Shown piece after piece: positions 6,931 to 14,760 of a stretch of 23,958 nucleotides of DNA (within the stretch, counting starts at the first letter, position 1; each line of letters starts with the position of its first letter). This stretch comes from Eubacterium sp. UBA4343. GTDB lineage: Bacteria; Bacillota; Clostridia; Lachnospirales; Lachnospiraceae. Made by a program: the position numbers and the translations under genes. Below the pieces are notes generated by a model. It saw nothing but the letters and a program-made list of their open reading frames with translations, was not told where the DNA came from and searched no databases. The stretch spans positions 941-24,898 of the forward strand of contig DGTF01000045.1 of assembly GCA_002394235.1 (NCBI GenBank). Direction: 5' to 3'.

Positions 6931-7133
6931 TAAGATTGTGATATCTGTATTTATAGCAGTTGTATTCCGTTCGCACAACAGTATAGCATGGATATTCGGC
7001 GGTTTGAGAGAAAATCCGAAAAAACAACTACTTGAAGTCAGATTCTGACGAGTTATTTTCGAAGGGATCTCCTATTATGTATAAGATATTTATCGCACAA
7101 ACACTTATCGCAGCACAAAGGGGAGAAACAGTC

Positions 7134-7685
7134 ATGAAGTACATGAAACAGTTTGCGATCATTCTGGCAGTATCCTGCATCGGAGAACTCCTGAATCATT
7201 TTCTGCCGCTTCCGTTTCCGGCAAGTATCTACGGCCTGGTGATCATGCTTATTCTGTTGATGACACACATCGTCAAGCTTCCGGATGTAGACGAAACAGC
7301 GACCTTCCTGGTGGACGTCATGCCGATGATGTTCATTCCGGCGGGCGTAGGCCTGATCACGGCATGGCCGGATTTGCAGCCGATCATCATTCCGATTCTC
7401 GTGATCACGATTGTGAGTACATTCCTCGTCATGGGAGTGACCGGAAAGGTAACCGATGCTCTGGTGAAGGGAACAGAGACCGGCGAAGAGAAAGAGCTTG
7501 CTGATGAGATCAGTGAGGATCTTGGGAGGATCGAATCCCTGCAGGAGGATGTCACGAGAAAAGAAGCTGCAAGGGTACTGGTGGAGGAAGAAGAATCCGA
7601 AAAGCCGTCCAGACTTGGTGAGGAACTGAGCCGGAGAGCTTCAAAGGACCAATTTGAGAAAAAGCACAAAACTGAGAACAGGTAA
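7134..7685 (+). CDS. lrgA: LrgA/CidA family membrane protein with long charged tail
   Basis: A 183-residue holin-like membrane protein, first of a LrgA-LrgB pair linked in other Firmicutes to murein hydrolase control, programmed lysis and pyruvate transport. About four hydrophobic helices cover residues 5-103, with the family-like segments PFPASIYGLVIMLILL and MPMMFIPAGVGLI. Residues about 110-183 are very charged (many Glu/Lys/Arg) and probably a cytoplasmic coil, which makes the protein longer than the usual 120-150 residues. The ATG at 7134 is preceded by AAAGGGGAGAA; earlier in-frame starts have no ribosome binding site. lrgB starts 15 bases after the stop. Confidence 0.9.
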   Translation: MKYMKQFAIILAVSCIGELLNHFLPLPFPASIYGLVIMLILLMTHIVKLPDVDETATFLVDVMPMMFIPAGVGLITAWPDLQPIIIPILVITIVSTFLVMGVTGKVTDALVKGTETGEEKELADEISEDLGRIESLQEDVTRKEAARVLVEEEESEKPSRLGEELSRRASKDQFEKKHKTENR

Positions 7686-7700
7686 GAAGGAGAAAAGATC

Positions 7701-8393
7701 ATGAATAACGTAATGCTGTGTTCTGCTACTATCGGTTTTGTCATCAGCCTGGTCACCTACGGATTCGGCGTCTGGCTCCATGACAAGACGAAGCTCGATA
7801 TCATGAATCCGCTGCTGATCTCGATCGCTCTGACGATCGTGATTCTGCTTGTCTGCAAGGTAGATTACAAAAGCTACAACGACAGCGCAAAATATCTGAG
7901 CTACCTGCTCACACCTGCGACCGTCTGCCTGGCAATTCCGCTGTACAAGCAGATGGCTCTGTTAAAAAAGAACTTCCGGGCGATCCTGATCGGTGTCCTC
8001 GCAGGCTGCCTCACCTCCATGGGATCGGTATTGATCATGAGCAAGCTGTTTCGGCTCTCACATGCGGACTATGTCACCCTTCTCCCGAAGTCCATCACCA
8101 CAGCGATTGGAATGGGAGTATCTGAGGAACTGGGCGGCGTCGTAACAATTTCTGTTGCGGTCATTATTGTCACCGGAATTATCGGAAATGTAATTGCAGT
8201 CGGAATGAGTAAACTCCTCTGCATCAAGAGCCCGATCGCAAGAGGGCTGATGTGCGGAACCTCTGCGCATGCCATCGGCACCGCAAAAGCCATGCAGATG
8301 GGAGAGATCGAAGGAGCCATGAGTTCCCTCGCCATCGTTGTATCCGGACTGATGACTGTTATCCTTGCAAGCTTCTTTGCAATGCTGGGATGA
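7701..8393 (+). CDS. lrgB: LrgB family membrane protein
   Basis: A 230-residue polytopic membrane protein, partner of LrgA. Family motifs are present: LLPKSITT (127-134) and GTSAHAIGTAKA (186-197), with hydrophobic helices spread along the whole length. AAGGAG lies 8 bases before the ATG, inside the short lrgA-lrgB gap, so the two genes form one operon. Length is typical. A terminator follows at 8513. A two-component regulator such as LytSR, which often precedes lrgAB, is not in the window. Confidence 0.93.
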   Translation: MNNVMLCSATIGFVISLVTYGFGVWLHDKTKLDIMNPLLISIALTIVILLVCKVDYKSYNDSAKYLSYLLTPATVCLAIPLYKQMALLKKNFRAILIGVLAGCLTSMGSVLIMSKLFRLSHADYVTLLPKSITTAIGMGVSEELGGVVTISVAVIIVTGIIGNVIAVGMSKLLCIKSPIARGLMCGTSAHAIGTAKAMQMGEIEGAMSSLAIVVSGLMTVILASFFAMLG

Positions 8394-8512
8394 CCAGGCG
8401 GGAACATATAATCGCACATCATCAGGATCATCAGGCATACTTGTTGCTCCGCTTCGGAATGCTTTTAATTAAATCAGAAAAGTAAATCAGAAAATACAGA
8501 TATCAGAAAAGA

Positions 8513-8575
8513 CCTCACAGAACGCACCCTGGGTAGCATATCACCCATAAAGAGACGCATCTGTGAGGCTTTTTA
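8513..8575. terminator. Terminator after lrgB, probably bidirectional
   Basis: CCTCACAG (8513-8520) pairs with CTGTGAGG (8561-8568), enclosing a GGGT/ACCC inner stem, then CTTTTT. On the opposite strand the stem is followed by TCTTTTC, suitable for the convergent gene at 8585-8884. Confidence 0.8.
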
Positions 8576-8584
8576 CACATCTGA

Positions 8585-8884
8585 TTATTCGGAGTATTTG
8601 TCAGAAGGCGGCAGATTGGCGATGATATCCTGAACGGTTCCGATCGGTATATGAAGCTGGTCGGCAATCATCTGCGGAGAGTAATGAAACGTATCATACA
8701 AGATTTCAATCTTGCCTTCGATGCGACCTTCTTCCAAGCCTTGAAGTCTGCCTTTATTCTCAATAACATCGAGTACTTCACACATTTCGACTCCTTTCTC
8801 CGGAAACTCATCTGCGGATTCTTCAAAGCGATGGTCGCCGGTCAACACGGACAGAAGTTTCTCTGAGATATCTTTTTCTGCCAT
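8585..8884 (-). CDS. Short remnant of an Rpn/PD-(D/E)XK transposase-like protein
   Basis: A 99-residue ORF with a good ribosome binding site (AGGAG, 7 bases upstream). The first residues (MAEKDISEKLL) resemble the N-terminus, and the rest (LTGDHRFEE, MCEVLDVIENKGR, GLEEGRIEGKIE) the C-terminus, of a family common in Lachnospiraceae annotated as Rpn or PD-(D/E)XK nuclease transposase-like. The roughly 200-residue nuclease core expected between them is absent without frameshift, so this looks like an in-frame internal deletion, presumably without nuclease activity. The C-terminal end (about 68-91) could form a helix-turn-helix (YSPQMIADQLHIPIGTVQDII). This is from memory of the family, not a search. 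Confidence 0.6.
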   Translation of the reverse strand: MAEKDISEKLLSVLTGDHRFEESADEFPEKGVEMCEVLDVIENKGRLQGLEEGRIEGKIEILYDTFHYSPQMIADQLHIPIGTVQDIIANLPPSDKYSE

Positions 8885-8998
8885 CTGTTACTCCTATATG
8901 TACTTTATGATCCATGAGATCCTTTTCTGCTATATATTTATGATAACGTTTGGCGGGAAAAAGTATATGCCTGATTGTTTGTGCATTATGTGCAAACT

Positions 8999-10360
8999 TC
9001 AAGATTGAAATTTATGAATATCGGATGAACTATGGATCCCTCTGCGTGATACGTGGAAATCATCTCTCCGTCCATCATCCGCGGCCAGCACCAGCAGCAG
9101 GAAGGGATTCGCCTGAATCTCGATCAGGTGATGCTCGATGACACAGGCAGCGATGATCAGAAACAGCAGGAAAAGTTTCAGGTGATCGCCGGTCTTTCTC
9201 TCGCGGTTGGCGGTAATCACCAGAATCATCAGCATGGCGGTCAGAACAACGAGCCCGAGTCGGAGCAGAATATTCACGTAGGAACTGTCCAGGAAGAAAT
9301 ACTCGGTGGTACGCTTGACAGCTCCGCCTGCGCCGTGCATCTCGACATTCTGCGCCCACAGCCGCACATTGTAACGATCAAAGCCTATGTGTCCGTAATA
9401 GAGACGTTTATTCAGAACCCGGTTCACAAATCGCAGGAATCGGGACGATTCCGAGTAGAAGCGGGACATCAGGATCATCATTGCCGCGAAAATCGGAGCG
9501 GACAGGACGATCAGCCAGTCGATCCACTCTCGGAAGCAGGAAAAGACAGCGGTTCCGGTCCGGCGTTCCGCGGACCTCAGCGCTTCCCGCGTGGTTCGGG
9601 ACCCACAAGCGTCGTGATCCGCGGATTTTACGGACGAAGTCATGTGTGCGCGGAGCTTCATGATTCCAAGGCGTAAAACAAGAAGGGCAAAAAGCAATGT
9701 CGTGGTGCGCGCGTCGCAGCAAACCCATGTGAAAATCCCCAGAACAGCGATTGCCGCAATCTCTCCCCAGCGGATCCTCCGAAGCCGGAGCCATACATAG
9801 CTCAGAGTCATGAAGAACAGGTGCGCGCAGAAATCGGTCGGATAGAGAAAGCCGAAAGCCATCCGTGCCCTGTAATTGTGTGACTCCTGGTAGTAGGTCA
9901 GATTTTCGATCCTGCCGGAAAGCGCCAGGATCACTGTTACAAGCGTGACCGCGAGGGAGACGGCCAGATGCACCGTCAGAATCTTCCGGAATTCCATGCC
10001 GTGCGCGAGAAAAATCAGCACTGCAAGCTCATAGATAAACGCGTAGGAATAAGAATGCCACGACAGCAGAAGGCTTCCGCACAGAAAGACAGCCAGAACT
10101 CTCTCCCGCGTCGTCCAGACATCGTCCGAAGCCGCCTTCCACATCACCATCACGAGCGCGGCCAGTTGGAGGATGTTCTCCAACCGGGTGTTCCACCAGT
10201 TTACCGGGATCATAGTTGCGGTGAGCATAGATTTTAAGACGATAAAGGCAAGGTACACATAAAAAGCAGTTTCGAAATATTTTTTCACGAAATGTCGAAG
10301 AGCGTTTGAGGCTTTCCGGAAGCTTCCGGAAGAAGAAAGATATTCCATGTGATTATACAA
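8999..10360 (-). CDS. Wzy-like polysaccharide polymerase / O-antigen ligase-type membrane protein
   Basis: A 453-residue polytopic membrane protein with about ten to twelve hydrophobic helices and a large polar segment (about 235-275). Features typical of Wzy/WaaL-like proteins are an HNYRARMAFGFLYPTDF segment (about 160-176) and a late loop (about 325-360) followed by DSSYVNILLRLGL. It probably polymerises repeat units of a surface polysaccharide on the outer membrane face. I take the TTG at 10360 as start because AAAGGAAAG lies just upstream; an in-frame ATG at 10348 is the alternative. It is divergent from the PssD/PssE pair, with which it likely shares a pathway. Exact substrate unknown. 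Confidence 0.78.
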   Translation of the reverse strand: MYNHMEYLSSSGSFRKASNALRHFVKKYFETAFYVYLAFIVLKSMLTATMIPVNWWNTRLENILQLAALVMVMWKAASDDVWTTRERVLAVFLCGSLLLSWHSYSYAFIYELAVLIFLAHGMEFRKILTVHLAVSLAVTLVTVILALSGRIENLTYYQESHNYRARMAFGFLYPTDFCAHLFFMTLSYVWLRLRRIRWGEIAAIAVLGIFTWVCCDARTTTLLFALLVLRLGIMKLRAHMTSSVKSADHDACGSRTTREALRSAERRTGTAVFSCFREWIDWLIVLSAPIFAAMMILMSRFYSESSRFLRFVNRVLNKRLYYGHIGFDRYNVRLWAQNVEMHGAGGAVKRTTEYFFLDSSYVNILLRLGLVVLTAMLMILVITANRERKTGDHLKLFLLFLIIAACVIEHHLIEIQANPFLLLVLAADDGRRDDFHVSRRGIHSSSDIHKFQS

Positions 10361-10405
10361 ATGATTACTTTCCTTTCAGAAAATGTATGGATAAATTTCA
10401 CAGGT

Positions 10406-10419
10406 GCCCGCGGACGGGC
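10406..10419. other. GC-rich hairpin in the Wzy leader
   Basis: GCCCG, CGGA, CGGGC: a perfect 5-bp GC stem in the short untranslated region between the minus-strand promoter and the Wzy start. It could affect translation; no T-run follows. Confidence 0.4.
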
Positions 10420-10431
10420 AAAACTATGCTT

Positions 10432-10459
10432 ATTGTACCATCTTTCGCGGGTTCGTAAA
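10432..10459 (-). promoter_or_regulatory. Extended -10 promoter for the Wzy gene
   Basis: On the minus strand TGGTACAAT (TACAAT at 10437-10432 with the TGN extension) with a weak -35 TTTACG (10459-10454), 16 bases apart. It would start transcription about 65 bases before the Wzy start. Confidence 0.5.
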
Positions 10460-10564
10460 AGAGCAGCGCAGAGGCACAGGCGGAATTCCGAATCAATTTT
10501 CAATCAGGAATCAGAATTCCAATTCAGAATCCATGGAATATAGTAGCTTCCAGCAGAGAATTTG

Positions 10565-10573
10565 TGCTACAAT
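10565..10573 (+). promoter_or_regulatory. Extended -10 promoter for the PssD/PssE pair
   Basis: TGCTACAAT with TACAAT at 10568-10573 and the TGN extension; no good -35 is seen 17 bases upstream. The start site would be near 10580, about 60 bases before the ATG at 10643. Confidence 0.5.
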
Positions 10574-10642
10574 GTACAGATACATGTGTGCTCGTGCGGA
10601 CTTTCCGTTCTGTGCATCAAAGGCAGGGAAAGGAAGAAGAAA

Positions 10643-11122
10643 ATGACGGTTTCAAAAGACCACAGCCTGAAAATCTGTTTTGCCGCGTCCTCGGGTGGCC
10701 ATTTCGAGCAGCTCATGCGCCTGAAGCCGCTGATGGACAAGTACGACAGCTTCCTGATGACTGAGCAGACAGACTATCTGCCCGATGCCGGCGGAGAGAA
10801 GATCTACTACCTGTGGCAGGTGAACCGCAAGGAGATAAGCTTTCCGGTCCGGATGCTTGTGAATGTCTTTAAGTCTCTCAGAATCTATCAGAAGGAAAAA
10901 CCGGACGTCGTGATCTGTACCGGAGTTTTTGCGATGATTCCCATGTGCCTGATCGCGAAATTACATGGGAAGAAACTGATCTATATCGAGTCCTATGCCA
11001 AGGTCAGCTCCGGGACGGAAACGGGTCGCTTCCTATATAAATATGCGGACCGCTTCTACATTCAGTGGAAAGCACTTCGAAAGGTATATCCCAACGGCAG
11101 ATATGTCGGCGGAATTTACTGA
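10643..11122 (+). CDS. pssD: PssD/Alg14-like glycosyltransferase subunit
   Basis: A 159-residue protein related to Alg14 and to PssD/Cps14F/EpsE-type partners that recruit and activate a catalytic subunit at the membrane. Visible: the N-terminal SSGGHFEQLM motif (16-25), the hydrophobic segment around PDVVICTGVFAMIPMCLIA, and the ending YPNGRYVGGIY. The ATG at 10643 follows AAAGGAAGA; the frame is open further upstream but without a ribosome binding site. PssE starts 18 bases after its stop; the two together would form a bipartite GT28-type transferase (UDP-sugar onto a lipid-linked acceptor). Confidence 0.87.
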   Translation: MTVSKDHSLKICFAASSGGHFEQLMRLKPLMDKYDSFLMTEQTDYLPDAGGEKIYYLWQVNRKEISFPVRMLVNVFKSLRIYQKEKPDVVICTGVFAMIPMCLIAKLHGKKLIYIESYAKVSSGTETGRFLYKYADRFYIQWKALRKVYPNGRYVGGIY

Positions 11123-11140
11123 GGAGCAGAAGGAGTTCAG

Positions 11141-11656
11141 ATGATATTTGTAACCCTCGGATCACAGAAGTTTCAGTTCGACCGGCTTCTGGAGAAAATC
11201 GACAATCTGATCGTCTCCGGCTCGATCACCGAAGAGGTCTTCGCCCAGATCGGATACAGCGATTATCTGCCGAAGCATTACGCTTACCAGAAGTTCATGG
11301 ACGAAACGGAATTCAAGGAAAAAATGAAAGAGGCGGACTTCGTCATAACCCATGGCGGCACCGGAGCCATCATCAACGCGGTCAAAGCACACAAGATCGT
11401 CATCGCCGTACCCAGAAAAGCTGAATATGGAGAGCACGTCGACGACCATCAGAGGGAAATTATACGCGAATTCGGAGAGCAGAATTACATTCAGCCGTGT
11501 ATGGAAGTCGACGACCTCGGTGATGCACTCCTGCAGGCGAGACAGAAAAACTTTTCGGAGTACCACTCTAATACCGCACGCTTCATCGGCGATATCGATG
11601 AATACCTTCAGTCTGAAATCATTAACAAAAATGACAGCAGAAGTAGTAGATTGTAA
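11141..11656 (+). CDS. pssE: PssE/Alg13-like glycosyltransferase catalytic subunit
   Basis: A 171-residue protein matching the C-terminal half of GT28 enzymes (Alg13, PssE, Cps14G). Motifs: N-terminal IFVTLGSQKFQFDRL, HGGTG (71-75) for nucleotide-sugar binding, and PRKAEYGEHVDDHQ (91-104). AAGGAG is 6 bases before the ATG. Acts with the PssD protein encoded immediately upstream; sugar specificity (galactose in characterised streptococcal systems) cannot be read here. The last 15 residues are polar and atypical. No terminator follows; the 311-base gap leads to the SLH gene promoter. Confidence 0.9.
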   Translation: MIFVTLGSQKFQFDRLLEKIDNLIVSGSITEEVFAQIGYSDYLPKHYAYQKFMDETEFKEKMKEADFVITHGGTGAIINAVKAHKIVIAVPRKAEYGEHVDDHQREIIREFGEQNYIQPCMEVDDLGDALLQARQKNFSEYHSNTARFIGDIDEYLQSEIINKNDSRSSRL

Positions 11657-11867
11657 AAAAAGATAAAGAAAATGACATAATTTCAGAGACGGGGAATTCT
11701 GTATATTATTCACAGGAAAACAGGCAAAAGTCAGCAAATATCGAATTTCAGGACTCCCGAAGGCGTGAAAAAAGAAACGAAAACGGCCGAAAACCACGAG
11801 CAATGGCATCAGAATGTCACAGATTTTGAATGTTTTGTTAAAAAAATACAAAACAAGAATTAAAAAT

Positions 11868-11896
11868 TTGGTAATACTTTCAAAGATATTTATGAT
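11868..11896 (+). promoter_or_regulatory. Promoter of the SLH protein gene
   Basis: TTGGTA (11868-11873), 17-base spacer, TATGAT (11891-11896). The start would fall near 11903, immediately before the leader that is duplicated at the facing SLH pseudogene. The rest of the 11657-11867 gap is A-rich with no other clear signal. Confidence 0.65.
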
Positions 11897-11905
11897 AGAA
11901 TACTA

Positions 11906-11970
11906 AAGTAAAGAGCATACTTCATGCTACATTATATTATTTTAACTTAGGTTAGGAGGAATAACAAATG
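11906..11970. repeat. SLH gene leader, left copy of a 65-bp inverted repeat
   Basis: Covers the untranslated leader, the ribosome binding site AGGAGG and the ATG of the SLH gene. It matches the reverse complement of 15944-16008 at 61 of 65 positions. Homology begins at about the transcription start and ends at the start codon. Confidence 0.92.
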
Positions 11971-14556
11971 GCAAGAAACAAATTCTTAAAGCGTATGGCT
12001 GTTACGGCTCTTGCTGCATCCATGACATTTGGTGCCGTACCGGCTATGGCAACTCCAGCGCTGGCTGCTTCAACAGTTTCTGTTGCAAGCGCAGTTGATC
12101 ATCTCCAAGTTGGTGCCGCCGTTCAGTCTGCACTTGATAACATGACAGGCGTTACTTCTGCGACTACTGCAGATGCTATTAAGACAGCAGTTGCGGCAGC
12201 ATTCCCTGGCTACAATGTACAGGCTAGCATTACGAGTGCAACTGCTTCCGGCTATTATGATGATGGTCAGCACAATCCGGATCAGAACAACGGCGATTAT
12301 CATAATTATGGGAAAATTACTGGAACAGTAACGCTGAGCAGCCCAAACAATAGTGCTACTCCGGATTCCCAGAAGACTACGACTTATAACTTCGTGTTGG
12401 ATGAGAACGCTTATACTGCTGACGAGAAAATCGCACTTGCAGAGCATTTCATTCAGAAATATTTTGATGAAGTAAAGCCGTTTGCTGCAAGCGATGAAAA
12501 AATCAGTAATGAAAATGGTGTAATTGAAGGCGATGAAATCAAGGATGTGACAATGGTTTCCATGGCTCAGGCTGCACTTACTCATTATAATATTGCAGAA
12601 TATGCAAATGGTTCGATTAAAGTCGTTGGCGCTGCAAATACTTCCGCGCCGGTTAACGATGACAAGAACAATACCATGACATTTACTTCAGATATCACGG
12701 TTTCTGCTGATGGAAAGAGCCATACCAATAAGTATACAGCTACCAGAGATCGCGCTCTTCATTATCTGACTACAAGATTTGCAGCTGCCGTGAAGAATTA
12801 TCTTGAGGATCCTGGCACTACATTCGCAAATGATGTTGATGCCGAGAAACTTGCCGGCGTCATCAATAACCTCAGATTCTGGCTTGCCAATGGCAAGGGC
12901 GTTGGCTCAGCGGATTCTCAGAGAGGCAATGTACCTGAAGATGACATCTATGTAAATAACTTTAATGGAAATAGATTCGTTTATTGGCTTGATCAGGCTG
13001 GACTGCATAGCAATGATTATGCTCAGCTGAAGCACATCTCTATCTCTGCTGGTGATATCAAGATCGGCGAAGCAAACAAGAAGCTTGCAAAGCACGGCGT
13101 TTCCGGACATGTATCGGTAAACTTCCAGCTTAAGGAAGACGGATACAATGATGATCAGGTATTCACTGCTGATCTGACTCTGAAGCAGACCGCTGATGAG
13201 AAGCTCACAGAAATGACCGATGAGATGACCAGACTGTTCAATGCAGGCGAGACCAATACGCTGGTTGATACGATTAAGAACAGTGTGACGGATTATGCGT
13301 CCGCTCCGTTCTATGACACTAAGAATACTACGGATAAAGCAGACGATGAGCTTGGCGGCGTTACAGCAGATCAGTTTGCAAAGAAACTCTTCGACAAGGC
13401 AGGTCAGAAGCAGGTTAATGATGCATATAATCATTCACCCCTTTCAGACGATAATGTCGAGTATGATTGGGATGGCGCACATAAAGCTACCTACAGTGAT
13501 TATGTAGAGCCGACCACGAAAGCAGACGGAAGTATCAAGGTAAATGCAACTGTACGGGTAGACAATCCTTGGTATGCTACTTATGACGGCACAATGACAC
13601 CGGATGAGCAGTATGTAACAAAAAATGTTTCATTTACTGTTACTATTCCGAAGCTTAACACCGTCGCTGCAACGGATATTGAGCTTGCAAACGCACGTAC
13701 CCTTTACATTGTAAGAGGAGAAGATGGAAATCTCACAACGACAGCCAAAACAAGCTTGAAACTTGCTGAGTCTACCCATCAGATGTTCTATACAAAGCCG
13801 GCTACAGCAAATGATATTGTCTGGACCTCTAGCGATCCTTCTGTTGCAACGGTCGATGAGAAGGGAACAGTTACTGCTGTCAAGGGTGGTAAAGCTGTAA
13901 TCACCGCTACAAGTGCAACCAATCCGAAGATCACTGATTCCATCACAATCAACGTGAAGGAGACATATAACGGATTCGTTGATGTAGTTGACCCGAACGC
14001 ATATTATTTCACTCCTGTTTACTGGGCAAAGGAGGCTGGAGTCACCGCAGGTACAACGGCTAGCACATTCAGCCCGTCCAGTACGGTTAGCAGAGCTGAT
14101 ATGATTACCTGGCTGTACAGATATGCAGGTTCACCAGAAGTCAGCACATCTACCAAATTCAAAGATGTAAAGGATAGCGATTACTATGCTAAGGCAGTTG
14201 CATGGGCAACATCAAAGGGCATCACATTTGGTACAAGTGAGACTACATTCAGCCCGAAGAAAGCTGTTACCAGAGCAGAGATGATCAGCTTCCTGTACAG
14301 ATATTCTCAGGCTGTCGGAAAGACAGATGATGAGAGTGGAAAGTCTGACTTCAATGATGTACTGAGCAGCAAGTACTATGCATCAGCAGTAGCATGGGGC
14401 GCTGAAAATGGTGTTGTTGCCGGCTATGCAGATGGAACATTCAGACCGGACAAGACCTGCACAAGAGCAGAAGGTGTAAGCTTCATCTACAGAGCAGTTC
14501 ATCACACAAAGGGTCTTAAAGACGATAATCTTCTTCTTCAGGTTACGGAGAAGTAA
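11968..14556 (+). CDS. Secreted SLH-domain surface protein (S-layer-like) with Big2 domain
   Basis: An 862-residue exported wall-attached protein. Signal peptide 1-34 (KFLKRM, hydrophobic core, cleavage near ALAAS). Residues 55-562 appear to hold four diverged modules (about 55-167, 190-280, 290-425, 430-562), each a helical stretch followed by a GxIKV-type beta region. A Big2 Ig-like domain follows at about 568-664 (VWTSSDPSVATVDEKGTVTAV). Three SLH domains close the protein: 670-720 (SRAD 708-711), 731-784 (TRAE 768-771) and 795-843 (TRAE 832-835); SLH domains bind secondary wall polymers, usually pyruvylated. Start ATG follows AGGAGG. Its codons are more AT-rich than those of its neighbours. 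It has its own promoter and terminator and faces a broken paralogue. It could be the main S-layer subunit or an adhesin; no enzyme domain is seen. Confidence 0.9.
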   Translation: MARNKFLKRMAVTALAASMTFGAVPAMATPALAASTVSVASAVDHLQVGAAVQSALDNMTGVTSATTADAIKTAVAAAFPGYNVQASITSATASGYYDDGQHNPDQNNGDYHNYGKITGTVTLSSPNNSATPDSQKTTTYNFVLDENAYTADEKIALAEHFIQKYFDEVKPFAASDEKISNENGVIEGDEIKDVTMVSMAQAALTHYNIAEYANGSIKVVGAANTSAPVNDDKNNTMTFTSDITVSADGKSHTNKYTATRDRALHYLTTRFAAAVKNYLEDPGTTFANDVDAEKLAGVINNLRFWLANGKGVGSADSQRGNVPEDDIYVNNFNGNRFVYWLDQAGLHSNDYAQLKHISISAGDIKIGEANKKLAKHGVSGHVSVNFQLKEDGYNDDQVFTADLTLKQTADEKLTEMTDEMTRLFNAGETNTLVDTIKNSVTDYASAPFYDTKNTTDKADDELGGVTADQFAKKLFDKAGQKQVNDAYNHSPLSDDNVEYDWDGAHKATYSDYVEPTTKADGSIKVNATVRVDNPWYATYDGTMTPDEQYVTKNVSFTVTIPKLNTVAATDIELANARTLYIVRGEDGNLTTTAKTSLKLAESTHQMFYTKPATANDIVWTSSDPSVATVDEKGTVTAVKGGKAVITATSATNPKITDSITINVKETYNGFVDVVDPNAYYFTPVYWAKEAGVTAGTTASTFSPSSTVSRADMITWLYRYAGSPEVSTSTKFKDVKDSDYYAKAVAWATSKGITFGTSETTFSPKKAVTRAEMISFLYRYSQAVGKTDDESGKSDFNDVLSSKYYASAVAWGAENGVVAGYADGTFRPDKTCTRAEGVSFIYRAVHHTKGLKDDNLLLQVTEK

Positions 14557-14608
14557 TCTTGTGGATCAGAGATTTAGCTAAATACTAATAGTATGAAGCT
14601 TCGTTGAT

Positions 14609-14651
14609 GGGTGCCAGATCATTCTATAAGGGATGATCTGGCATCCGTTTT
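14609..14651 (+). terminator. Terminator of the SLH gene
   Basis: A 14-bp stem, 14609-14622 with 14633-14646 (one G-U pair), 10-base loop, then GTTTTAT. Confidence 0.9.
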
Positions 14652-14678
14652 ATATGCGCCGTTTGGTGCAGACAGAAA

Positions 14679-14716
14679 CGCGGACAAGCAATGAATATTA
14701 CTTGTCCGCGTCTTTT
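14679..14716. terminator. Second hairpin terminator between the facing SLH genes
   Basis: CGCGGACAAG (14679-14688) pairs perfectly with CTTGTCCGCG (14701-14710), followed by TCTTTT on the plus strand and TTTCTG on the minus strand. It is placed 45 bases beyond the stop of the minus-strand SLH pseudogene and could serve both directions. Confidence 0.75.
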
Positions 14717-14760
14717 AGATTATGCCATAACTACAAGGAAAATATCCCAAGTTCAAATTA

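Noticed and set aside
6698..7027. Minus-strand ORF with HHEYTHHEY-type repeats ending three bases before hisJ
   Set aside because: The start would be a TTG without a ribosome binding site, and the His-rich part is simply the translated 15-bp repeat; the opposite strand is equally open.
6518..7048. Plus-strand ORF through the 15-bp repeats (VFVMH repeats)
   Set aside because: It begins opposite the hisJ coding region and has no start signal; openness comes from the repeat length being a multiple of three.
11162..11851. Minus-strand ORF opposite pssE
   Set aside because: Antisense to a gene with clear GT28 motifs; no ribosome binding site or domain.
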